A stretch of 33,202 nt of DNA. Origin: a virus. A program made the translations under genes and the position numbers. The notes below the pieces were generated by a model. The model was given only the letters and a program-made list of their open reading frames with translations. It had not been told where the DNA came from and ran no database searches. This document shows, piece by piece, positions 12,884-18,509 of the stretch. The DNA lies in IMG/VR virus record IMGVR_UViG_3300042505_000921, positions 1-33,202 of that record; one strand, written 5' to 3'. Each line of letters opens with the position of its first letter. Position 1 is the first letter of the stretch.

Positions 12884-12989
12884 TCCTTACGTAACCCAGC
12901 CCGTAAGCGGCGCCTAACTGGCGAAGGGAAAGAGCTCGGTTCTCCTGACGGAGTTTCAAAGCAGTATCGTTGAGGCGCCCCAAGCTCAT
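12624..12989 (-). CDS. excisionase-like HTH protein, antisense to int 3' end
   Basis: A 121-residue frame whose first 60 residues form an excisionase/AlpA-type winged helix: LSLRQLGAAYGLGYVRIKQM followed by ALPGFPLIAGKVIPSDFDQW. This is the usual 'target DNA-binding, wing, DxxxW' pattern. The domain alone would end near 12810. The remaining, basic and low-complexity part is encoded opposite the integrase 3' end and may be a tolerated extension. Position beside int supports a directionality factor; the convergent overlap means the two transcripts would be antisense. The HTH is fairly sure, Xis function is inference. Confidence 0.6.
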   Translation of the reverse strand: MSLGRLNDTALKLRQENRALSLRQLGAAYGLGYVRIKQMQALPGFPLIAGKVIPSDFDQWRLIRTAPNSQHRGDRLRSAAGKAHALKSKSDSRVSWLQIENSLKAAVSSLGLPGANENNDA

Positions 12990-12995
12990 GAGTAT

Positions 12996-13157
12996 CTAGC
13001 TTTGCTCTCCCGATGCTTTTGCGAGCAGTTGAGTAATGAGCTGGGAAAGCGAAATACGACGGAGAGCAGCAAGTTTTTGAGATGCTTTTTTCACAGCAAC
13101 GGGCAGAACGATGTTGGTCTTTTCCGCTTTAAAACCGCTGAGTGGACGACGAGGCAT
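12996..13157 (-). CDS. ribbon-helix-helix regulator (minus-strand partner)
   Basis: Fifty-three residues starting at the ATG at 13157. The strand KTNIVLPVAVKKASQKLA followed by the helix pair AALRRISLSQLITQLLAKA is an Arc/CopG-type ribbon-helix-helix, a dimer that puts a beta ribbon in the DNA major groove. It is divergent from a second RHH gene at 13263 with a 105-bp operator region between. It is followed after 6 nt by the excisionase-like gene, so it probably controls lysogeny/excision genes. An extended -10 (TGCTAATAC on the minus strand, 13190-13182) lies about 25 bp upstream of the start. Confidence 0.75.
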   Translation of the reverse strand: MPRRPLSGFKAEKTNIVLPVAVKKASQKLAALRRISLSQLITQLLAKASGEQS

Positions 13158-13250
13158 ACGCCTTGACTACGCACAGTCGGCGTATTAGCAATACATTTCT
13201 TTTTGGGATTAACTTTTTAATTTATACTTGAATGCGTAATAAATACGCAT
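13157..13250. promoter_or_regulatory. operator region with 11-bp-phased TACGC[A/C] half-sites
   Basis: Half-sites TACGCC (13157-13162), TACGCA (13168-13173) and inverted GGCGTA (13179-13184) are 11 bp apart. A second group, TGCGTA (13233-13238) and TACGCA (13244-13249), forms the perfect inverted repeat ATGCGTA-ATAAA-TACGCAT with the same 11-bp phase. Ribbon-helix-helix dimers bind half-sites spaced about one helical turn, and RHH genes lie on both sides, so autoregulation or cross-regulation is likely. Confidence 0.75.
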
Positions 13251-13255
13251 ACAAT
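13228..13255 (+). promoter_or_regulatory. candidate promoter of plus-strand RHH gene
   Basis: TTGAAT (13228-13233) and TACAAT (13250-13255) with a 16-bp spacer. The perfect inverted repeat (13232-13250) fills the spacer, so a bound repressor would block polymerase. The start codon at 13263 would be at or next to the transcription start, implying a leaderless message, and no Shine-Dalgarno is visible. Confidence 0.45.
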
Positions 13256-13262
13256 ACTCCCT

Positions 13263-13406
13263 ATGAAAAAGGCGAAAACAAACCTTACAATCGACCCAAA
13301 AGTAAAGCGCAACGGTGAGCGTCTTGCCAAAAAAAGCGGATTATCCCTTTCGGCATATATCACCACCCTGCTAGTCAAAGAGCTGGCTAAAGAAAATAGA
13401 CGTTAG
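13263..13406 (+). CDS. ribbon-helix-helix regulator (plus-strand partner)
   Basis: Forty-seven residues: TNLTIDPKVKRNGERLAKKS, then GLSLSAYITTLLVKELAKE, a clear Arc/CopG-type RHH with strand, helix A and helix B. It diverges from the RHH gene at 12996-13157 and resembles it in layout (TNxxxxPxVKK pattern, then LSxSxxITxLL), so the two may be ancient paralogues. It is the only regulator-like gene transcribed rightward besides int, and a good candidate for the lysogeny repressor arm of the switch. Its stop overlaps the end of the convergent winged-HTH gene by 4 nt. Confidence 0.75.
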   Translation: MKKAKTNLTIDPKVKRNGERLAKKSGLSLSAYITTLLVKELAKENRR

Positions 13407-13702
13407 CTTTTGGGCGATTTGCCTGAAATAAGGCGGTAGTGCGGTACCTTGCGGCAGTGGCCTAGAAACTTTTTTCCGCTTGAATCAACGTGAGGCAGGC
13501 GGATCACATAACTTTTTCTTTCGGCTCTGCCGTCCTTAACCAAATGCGCCAAAAGTTTATTGGCATAATTTGCTGACTTGCCCCACAGCTTGGCGATCTG
13601 GTTTTTAGTTAGCCAGCCGTCTGGCACTGCCTCCTGCCTATGCCCGGCGACATACTCCGTAAGAACGGTCGCCCAATCTGCCTTTATACTGGATACCGCC
13701 AT
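13403..13702 (-). CDS. winged-helix DNA-binding protein, 99 aa
   Basis: Start chosen at the ATG at 13702 because GGAGG lies just before it; the frame is open upstream within the phosphoesterase gene but that part looks non-coding. Residues 30-80 form a winged helix (GWLTKNQIAKLWGKSANYAN, then KLLAHLVKDGRAERKSYVIRL) of MarR/replication-terminator flavour. It is the last gene of the leftward lysis/late run and ends convergently on the RHH gene. It may regulate late expression or the switch. It overlaps the phosphoesterase gene by 19 nt. Confidence 0.65.
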   Translation of the reverse strand: MAVSSIKADWATVLTEYVAGHRQEAVPDGWLTKNQIAKLWGKSANYANKLLAHLVKDGRAERKSYVIRLPHVDSSGKKFLGHCRKVPHYRLISGKSPKS

Positions 13703-14433
13703 ACTCCTCCCACCGGCGACAGGACGTTCACCGTGCATCCCTGCCCGCCTTCCACATATTCGCCCCAGGCCACCCCGTGCTGCCACCTAGTAACGGATCG
13801 CTGGCGCCTAGCGTAGTGCATGCTGGGAATGTCTGCTAGGCAACCGATCGACCAGCCCACGGGTGCGCCAATGCTACGGCCAGCAATCCTATCCACCCGG
13901 TGCAAATGGCCCATGACCACAGGCTTTCTGACCATCTCTACGTGGTCGCGCACGGCTGATTCTGAAAACATAAAGCCGTGACCGAATGCCGTCCCGCCCA
14001 GATCACGCCAGCCTTTCTCTATATCGTAAGGGACATACTGCGCTTTTAAATCTTTGCACATGTTATAGATCTCCGACTTGGCCGAGGTGCAACAGTGAGC
14101 CACGATTGCGCTAGGCGAGTATTGTAGAGCCGTTAGGCGGTGCTCATGGTTTCCCTCAAAGATGTAGCGTGGCGCAAGTTCTCGAACGAAATTAAGGCCA
14201 GCGTCGAAGTCCTCACGGATTGATGCGGTGCGTTCGGGCGAGTCTGGATCTTTCCTTGCGCTACCCATCAGCCCTGACAGATCGACAAAATCGCCGAGGT
14301 GCAGAATTGAATCGGCGTCTGGCTGCCACCGGCGCTTCATCTCTAAAGCAGCCTTACACGCAGCCGCATTCGCCAGGTGCCCGTGGCTACAGCTCACTGC
14401 CAGCCACCGCTTCCACTTGCGAATGACTTTCAT
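13684..14433 (-). CDS. calcineurin-like metallophosphoesterase
   Basis: A 249-residue phosphoesterase with the metal-binding motifs in order: SCSHGHL near residue 15, ILHLGDFVDLSG, YIFEGNHEHRL, AFGHGF and VVMGHLHRVDR. In the first motif the usual DxH aspartate is replaced (CSH here), so one metal ligand is missing or supplied by another residue. Phages carry such proteins as DNA-end or nucleotide phosphatases and nucleases (SbcD/Mre11-like fold), but the substrate is not evident. The ATG overlaps the upstream stop (AAATGA). Confidence 0.8.
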   Translation of the reverse strand: MKVIRKWKRWLAVSCSHGHLANAAACKAALEMKRRWQPDADSILHLGDFVDLSGLMGSARKDPDSPERTASIREDFDAGLNFVRELAPRYIFEGNHEHRLTALQYSPSAIVAHCCTSAKSEIYNMCKDLKAQYVPYDIEKGWRDLGGTAFGHGFMFSESAVRDHVEMVRKPVVMGHLHRVDRIAGRSIGAPVGWSIGCLADIPSMHYARRQRSVTRWQHGVAWGEYVEGGQGCTVNVLSPVGGVWRYPV

Positions 14434-14756
14434 TTCTTATCAGCGGCCGACGGAAATCCTTCGAGAACGGCTAAGATTTGACGGCAACTTTCCCGCGATT
14501 GCGCGGCCACCACGCTTTCGTCAGCCGCACCCATCAGCGCAATCTCCGCGATGACGGAGAGCTGCATCTTTAATGTGTGATGGTACGTGCATAAATCCAG
14601 TATCTCGTCCCACGCATCTTTCCACACGGGCCTACGCCACAACGCTCCCCCGTGCTCGTCTTGCCCCTTGCGGTACTTGGCGTCTAGATCCCTGGTTAAA
14701 TCGCGCAGGATCCCCGCGAGATGCTTTTCGTGTTCGGGCGTCACCGTGAACTCCAC
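14430..14756 (-). CDS. MazG-like nucleotide pyrophosphohydrolase-type protein
   Basis: A 108-residue all-helical protein. The segment KYRKGQDEHGGALWRRP followed by WDEILDLCTYHHTL matches the phage MazG-like pattern, with acidic clusters (EH..LW, then DEILD) that would bind Mg2+ and a dNTP. Such enzymes adjust nucleotide pools or cleave alarmones. The GTG start at 14756 overlaps the endolysin 3' end by 16 nt, with a poor RBS. The pattern is persuasive but short; another helical family is possible. Confidence 0.55.
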   Translation of the reverse strand: MEFTVTPEHEKHLAGILRDLTRDLDAKYRKGQDEHGGALWRRPVWKDAWDEILDLCTYHHTLKMQLSVIAEIALMGAADESVVAAQSRESCRQILAVLEGFPSAADKK

Positions 14757-15259
14757 GGCCGGTTGCTGACGAGGCTTGTGGCCTTGCTCTTTTTGCGGAT
14801 GTCCTTGGCCTGCACTTGTTCCACAGGCTTGCGTGAGATGTCACGCCACGACTTGAACTTGCTGGATTGTAGGTGGCCTGTTTCCCAAGAGATTGCGGCC
14901 AGTTCAAAGCTAACGCCCACGTGCTCGCCAAGGCGGAAAGCGGTTTCGTTATCCCAATCAGCGATCCACAGATCCGCGTTTTTGCCCGACTGCTTTAGCG
15001 GCACCCAATCGAATGCGAGGCCGTGATTATGGAATGACTCGCCGGGTCGAGCCTTGGTCACGATCTTACCGCCGGTCGTCCTACCTTTCGCATAAAGCGC
15101 GGCCTGTTCCTCCATTGTGCGACGGCCGCAATAGATCAGCGGCTCAATTCGGCTCGTGACCATCTCATTCACCCAGCCCCTGACCTGTTTTTGAAAGCTG
15201 GCTTCTAACGAATCAATCGCCCGCAAGGTGCGGGAGCTTGCCTCACTGAGACTGGTCAC
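14741..15259 (-). CDS. endolysin, peptidase M15 (L,D/D,D-carboxypeptidase type)
   Basis: Zinc peptidase that cuts peptide cross-links of peptidoglycan at lysis. The 172 residues contain the M15 signature SFHNHGLAFDW (SxHxxGxAxD; H77 and D84 as zinc ligands) and a C-terminal WETGH segment with catalytic E126 and ligand H129. The GRRTMEEQAALYAKGRT segment before the signature is typical of phage M15 endolysins. No signal peptide is present, so export would need a holin. The C-terminal 35 residues are basic. The GTG start overlaps the lipoprotein gene's stop (GTGA). Confidence 0.9.
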   Translation of the reverse strand: MTSLSEASSRTLRAIDSLEASFQKQVRGWVNEMVTSRIEPLIYCGRRTMEEQAALYAKGRTTGGKIVTKARPGESFHNHGLAFDWVPLKQSGKNADLWIADWDNETAFRLGEHVGVSFELAAISWETGHLQSSKFKSWRDISRKPVEQVQAKDIRKKSKATSLVSNRPWSSR

Positions 15260-15504
15260 TGCCTCGCTCGCTCTCTTTCAACTTCTGCCAAGCAATCAGA
15301 AAGCGCCTTGAGCGATTGCGCAAACAGATCTCGGTAAGCCTGTGGGCAGGGCTTGTTTGTTCGCTCGGCCTTGTCCCACTCGTAGATGAAGTAGCTAATC
15401 GTGTCCGGGCTAGGCGGCGGGCCGTCCTGCGTTTGGGACGTTGTCGCACAGGAGCAGAGCGCCAGGCTAAGAACTAGGAGGAGGGCGATTCGTCCACCAG
15501 GCAT
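15256..15504 (-). CDS. o-spanin-like lipoprotein, 82 aa
   Basis: Starts MPGGRIALLLVLSLALCSC: a type II signal peptide with lipobox LALC, lipidated Cys at 17. The mature part begins with a proline-rich linker (TTSQTQDGPPPSPD) and continues in a helical segment with two more cysteines. The ATG lies inside the 3' end of the small membrane gene at 15467-15637 in another frame, a nested arrangement recalling Rz/Rz1. Directly before the endolysin, it fits an outer-membrane spanin, implying a host with an outer membrane. Confidence 0.7.
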   Translation of the reverse strand: MPGGRIALLLVLSLALCSCATTSQTQDGPPPSPDTISYFIYEWDKAERTNKPCPQAYRDLFAQSLKALSDCLAEVERERARQ

Positions 15505-15637
15505 TGATGTCCCTTTGTCTTTTGCGGCGTTCCAGTTCGATCGCCTCGAAGTTGCGTTGAAGGGGTGATTTACGTTTTAAGAACCAGAGCACGATTCCGA
15601 TTATTCCGCCCAACGCCGTTAGTATGCCGGCGATCAT
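15467..15637 (-). CDS. small inner-membrane protein, i-spanin-like
   Basis: Fifty-six residues: an N-terminal membrane segment (IAGILTALGGIIGIVLWFL) followed by a strongly basic helix (LERRKRQRDINAWW) and a proline-rich end. The lipoprotein gene begins within its last 13 codons in another frame. The topology (short N-in, charged periplasmic or cytoplasmic tail) is that of a very short i-spanin, although i-spanins are usually at least twice as long. It could alternatively be a second holin or pinholin. Confidence 0.55.
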   Translation of the reverse strand: MIAGILTALGGIIGIVLWFLKRKSPLQRNFEAIELERRKRQRDINAWWTNRPPPSS

Positions 15638-15643
15638 AAGCGA

Positions 15644-15814
15644 CTACTTGCGACTAAATTTGGACAGAAAATCCACTATGCGCCCGAGCGTCCGTTCAGG
15701 TTCTTCACCTGGGATAAAAGCCGCCACGGCGGCAACGGCTGCCAGTAGTGCGGTAAGTGCGCCAAGGGCGCCAAGCCAGTCAATTTTAAGTAGTTGGGGG
15801 ATGATTGTTTCCAT
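15644..15814 (-). CDS. holin-like small membrane protein
   Basis: Fifty-six residues with one alanine/leucine-rich membrane span (WLGALGALTALLAAVAAVAA) and a charged C-terminus (RTLGRIVDFLSKFSRK). An AGGGG lies just before the ATG at 15814. Its place between the XhlA-like protein and the spanin/endolysin genes fits a holin, which would make the inner-membrane hole that releases the endolysin. The single short span makes the exact class uncertain. Confidence 0.6.
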   Translation of the reverse strand: METIIPQLLKIDWLGALGALTALLAAVAAVAAFIPGEEPERTLGRIVDFLSKFSRK

Positions 15815-15829
15815 GCCCCTAGCGGGGTG

Positions 15830-16090
15830 TCAAAAGCTGAACCGACGCTTGATCAACTCCCAAGCCGTGCTGACTACTGCCCCGGACACTAGAGCTACTA
15901 GCCAAAGCTTTGTTTTAATCGTGTGGGCATCGCGCTCCATGTTCGTCAGGCGGCCGTGATACTCGCCGAGGCTGGCTTGGGAGCGTTCTAATAAATCCAA
16001 AATGACCGACTGGCGGGTTTCTATTCTTGCGATGCTCTCACGGACTAGGCTTAACCGCTCGCTAAGTTCGGCAACTTGGTCGGTGCTCAT
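15830..16090 (-). CDS. XhlA-like coiled-coil membrane protein
   Basis: Eighty-six residues: a heptad-patterned helix (about 5-55: QVAELSERLSLVRESIARIE and on), then one C-terminal membrane span (LWLVALVSGAVVSTAWELI) and a basic end. This is the layout of the haemolysin XhlA family, which works with a holin in phage lysis. The ATG overlaps the upstream stop (CTATGA). Confidence 0.7.
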   Translation of the reverse strand: MSTDQVAELSERLSLVRESIARIETRQSVILDLLERSQASLGEYHGRLTNMERDAHTIKTKLWLVALVSGAVVSTAWELIKRRFSF

Positions 16091-16185
16091 AGAGTGGCGT
16101 TTTCAGCTCCGTCCGCCTCCAACCAGCGCAGGCTGGCAGTAAATTCACGCCAGCCGGGCGTGTTGCGATCGTCGGACGCAGTCAT
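16087..16185 (-). CDS. very small protein, 32 aa
   Basis: The ATG at 16185 directly follows the lipoprotein stop, with AGGTGA seven bases upstream, and the TGA overlaps the next ATG. The peptide reads MTASDDRNTPGWREFTASL then RWLEADGAENATL, a soluble helix with two tryptophans. The good RBS and coupling on both sides support translation. Unknown family. Confidence 0.5.
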   Translation of the reverse strand: MTASDDRNTPGWREFTASLRWLEADGAENATL

Positions 16186-16308
16186 TCATTTCACCTGGCC
16201 TGCGTCGGCAGCAGCTCCCATGTCCGAATAGCGAGGGAGCTGTGTGTCGGGTTTTGCTGGCTTTGGCGAGCAGGAGCAGAGTAAGAGGGTAAGGAGGAGG
16301 AGGGGCAT
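16186..16308 (-). CDS. tiny lipoprotein, 40 aa
   Basis: Starts MPLLLLTLLLCSCSPKPAKP: a short signal peptide with lipobox LLLC, lipidated Cys at 11, followed by a proline/lysine-rich stretch. The mature peptide of about 30 residues has Rz1 size and proline content, so this may be the true outer spanin, or an entry-exclusion lipoprotein. GGAG-rich sequence is absent upstream, but the gene lies 8 nt after the fibre gene stop. It heads the lysis cassette. Confidence 0.55.
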   Translation of the reverse strand: MPLLLLTLLLCSCSPKPAKPDTQLPRYSDMGAAADAGQVK

Positions 16309-16316
16309 TAGAGTAA

Positions 16317-17039
16317 TTAGGTTCTAATGGTTTCCTGCATTACATACAGATAATCAAGATGAAGAGTAAATCTAGATGTTCCAGAAACCCACGATGTATT
16401 TGCACCTCCGTGAAATCTTTGATCTCCCGGTGTGGAACTATTGGGAATGTTGGTAGTGTGAGTTGCAACTATTACGTCATTTATATAAAATATAACAGAT
16501 GTTGTAGTTGCATATATTTTTAGTTTTTGCCAACCAGAAGTAGATGCGGCTATGCCACTTGATGTTGTGGTAGAAGTGGAGCCAGACCTAGTTACGCAAT
16601 CTATCGTTGATGATGTTCCGCACTTAAAATATATTCCAAATGCAGGGTCAGTTGCGTACACAGAACTAATTGATGGCAATAGTCCAATTAAAATGTTTGC
16701 AGAAGAAGTAGAGCTTGGGTACTCGTTAAAATTTGCAGTTGTCTCAAATGTAATAGCTCCTCCATACAGGTTTATTTGTAATGCTCCAAAATGAAAACCA
16801 ACTGCTCCGTATGCCCCAGTCGATGCGCTACTTCCAGAATGAATTCTCCAAATTCCGCTTTTATATGCAAATGCGCTATTGTCGGAAGGCCAGCTTCCCG
16901 TGCTTCCAGCACCAGAACTATTTGATCCAACATTAGGTGAAGCATTGATGAAATCTTCAAATATCTCGGTTTGCCTATACTTTGTGTTATAGAAAGGACT
17001 GTTAGTTGTCTGAACTAAATTTCCCTTAAAGATCGGCAT
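16317..17039 (-). CDS. tail spike/tip protein, lectin-like beta sandwich
   Basis: A 240-residue, Ser/Thr/Gly-rich and visibly AT-rich gene. After an N-terminal 30 residues (TEIFEDFINASPN) the sequence looks like a concanavalin/LamG-type jelly roll: GGAITFETTANF, FGIYFKCGTS, GWQKLKIYATTTSVIFYIND and FTLHLDYLYVMQ, with strands ending in 'W.KL.I' and 'V.FYIND' as in sugar-binding sandwiches. It is the last tail gene before lysis, the usual position of receptor-binding proteins. Its base composition differs from neighbours, consistent with host-range exchange. The lectin call is by pattern. Confidence 0.6.
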   Translation of the reverse strand: MPIFKGNLVQTTNSPFYNTKYRQTEIFEDFINASPNVGSNSSGAGSTGSWPSDNSAFAYKSGIWRIHSGSSASTGAYGAVGFHFGALQINLYGGAITFETTANFNEYPSSTSSANILIGLLPSISSVYATDPAFGIYFKCGTSSTIDCVTRSGSTSTTTSSGIAASTSGWQKLKIYATTTSVIFYINDVIVATHTTNIPNSSTPGDQRFHGGANTSWVSGTSRFTLHLDYLYVMQETIRT

Positions 17040-17049
17040 CGCCTACTCC

Positions 17050-18177
17050 TTACGTAACTTGGCAAACGCGAGCCGTGCCAGCCGTGGCGAATACTGCGGT
17101 ATGGGCTAGTGAAAGCTGTCCCGCTGGGCACTCCCAATAATCGCCAGCAGACAAGCGAACTTGATAGGCGACGCTAGTGCAACTCGCACCGGGCGAGATG
17201 TGCAAGTTGCCCGCCCCCTCATTAAATACTGTCAGCACTTCCCTGCCCGCCACTGCTGAGACGAGCGTGGTGGAGGCCGTGACGCTGGTAAAGTTAGTGT
17301 TAGTTACAGTCGTGCCTTGTAGTGGGTAGAATGTGACTACGCTGTTGCTTACTGTGACAGAGCCGATCTGAGCTGTGCCAGCTACTAGAGCAGGGAGCGA
17401 GCCGATAGTTACGCTGTTGCTTACTGTGACAGAGCCGATCTGTGCCGTCCCTGCTCCGATATAACTTCTTACTTCAAGATATCCGCTTCCAACCTCTGTG
17501 GTAAGTTGTGTTGTAGCTCCATCGGTCGAACGACGGATATTCCCTATTGTTACGACTCCGATATTTGCCGTTCCAGCGACTAATGCGGGAAGAGAGCTGA
17601 CGGTGACTGTGGTAGATGTGAGCGAGACGGGTTGTGTGGCTTGAAAGAATGTGCCGCTGACGGGCTGCGTCGCCTGCCAGAACGTGCCAGAGACTGGCAC
17701 CGTCCCGCTGATGGATGCAGTGACCGAGCCGATTTGGTTTGTGCCAGTGGGGAGGGGAGAGCTGATTTGAGACAACACCGCATTGTCGTCACCCATTCCG
17801 CTAATTACCAAGCTACTATCATCCGCTAACTTAAAGTATCCAGACGTTATTACATTATTGTAGTTTTTGACTTGAAATGTTCCAAGGTTCGCTGTGACCG
17901 TGCCAGCGATCGTCTGGGTGGATGGGAGGTTTGAAATCGTGACGGCTGAAAATGTGACGGCTTGCGACGCAGGAAAGTTGCTGACTGTGACGGTGCCGGT
18001 AATTGCCGCGCCCACGGTAACAGTTACGTTCTCTAGCGCACTAAGGCTGTTCGCGTCTAACGCCACGGTGACGGTGTTGGCGACGGTGACGGTAGATGCC
18101 AACGCCCCGGACACAACGGGTGCGGATAGTGTAACGACTGTGGGCGTCTCTGTAATCTGAAGATAAATATCGCTCAT
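17050..18177 (-). CDS. repetitive tail fibre/virion protein
   Basis: A 375-residue, Val/Thr/Ser-rich beta protein with several internal repeats. TVTVSNFPASQAVTFSAVTI and similar strands fill the N-terminal half; PVSGTFWQATQPVSGTFFQA appears mid-protein; and IGSLPALVAGTAQIGSVTV recurs. The C-terminal 80 residues (REVLTVFNEGAGNLHIS, then SAGDYWECP) form a separate compact domain. Such 'PVSGTFxQATQPVS' segments are frequent in phage virion proteins of trimeric fibres. The ATG overlaps the preceding stop. Confidence 0.65.
   Translation of the reverse strand: MSDIYLQITETPTVVTLSAPVVSGALASTVTVANTVTVALDANSLSALENVTVTVGAAITGTVTVSNFPASQAVTFSAVTISNLPSTQTIAGTVTANLGTFQVKNYNNVITSGYFKLADDSSLVISGMGDDNAVLSQISSPLPTGTNQIGSVTASISGTVPVSGTFWQATQPVSGTFFQATQPVSLTSTTVTVSSLPALVAGTANIGVVTIGNIRRSTDGATTQLTTEVGSGYLEVRSYIGAGTAQIGSVTVSNSVTIGSLPALVAGTAQIGSVTVSNSVVTFYPLQGTTVTNTNFTSVTASTTLVSAVAGREVLTVFNEGAGNLHISPGASCTSVAYQVRLSAGDYWECPAGQLSLAHTAVFATAGTARVCQVT
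17338..17442. repeat. internal DNA repeat within fibre gene
   Basis: The sequence ACGCTGTTGCTTACTGTGAC with the following AGAGCCGATCTG occurs at about 17338 and again about 71 bp further right. It encodes the repeated IGSVTVSNSV segment. Near-perfect DNA identity indicates a recent duplication or recombination within the fibre gene. Confidence 0.75.
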
Positions 18178-18509
18178 GGTATGGTAATCCTTGGGGATAG
18201 TGTCACCACGCCTTCCAGCAAGCGGGTGGCGATGCCAGCGCTAGTTACTTGCACTAGGTCATACTTCGCCCCGCTAGTAGGCACGAGAAGGCTGGCAGCG
18301 CTGGAAACGGTAAGGCGTAGTTGCCCGCCGGCCGCCGACACCACGCTAGTGGCAATCTGCGTTACTACCGTGCCCCCTGGCATCTGGCGGATCTGGGCGG
18401 TGAATGTCCGGCCCGCTAGGCTGATCGCCCCCTGGGTGGCGGTGGTTAGGAACAGATCCCGCGTCCAATCCGTACCCTGCTCAATGGTGATGTCGTAGGA
18501 TGCGGCCAT
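18174..18509 (-). CDS. fibre-associated domain protein, 'EQGTDW' type
   Basis: A 111-residue protein beginning SYDITIEQGTDWTRDLFL, followed by GRTFTAQIRQMPGG and a final strand pair (ATRLLEGVVTLSPRITIP). This is the small beta-sandwich found at the N-termini of many phage baseplate/fibre proteins (BppU-N-like), here as a separate gene. A related domain closes the 765-aa protein upstream. It likely links fibres to the tail tip. TAATG and ATGA overlaps couple it to both neighbours. Confidence 0.6.
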   Translation of the reverse strand: MAASYDITIEQGTDWTRDLFLTTATQGAISLAGRTFTAQIRQMPGGTVVTQIATSVVSAAGGQLRLTVSSAASLLVPTSGAKYDLVQVTSAGIATRLLEGVVTLSPRITIP

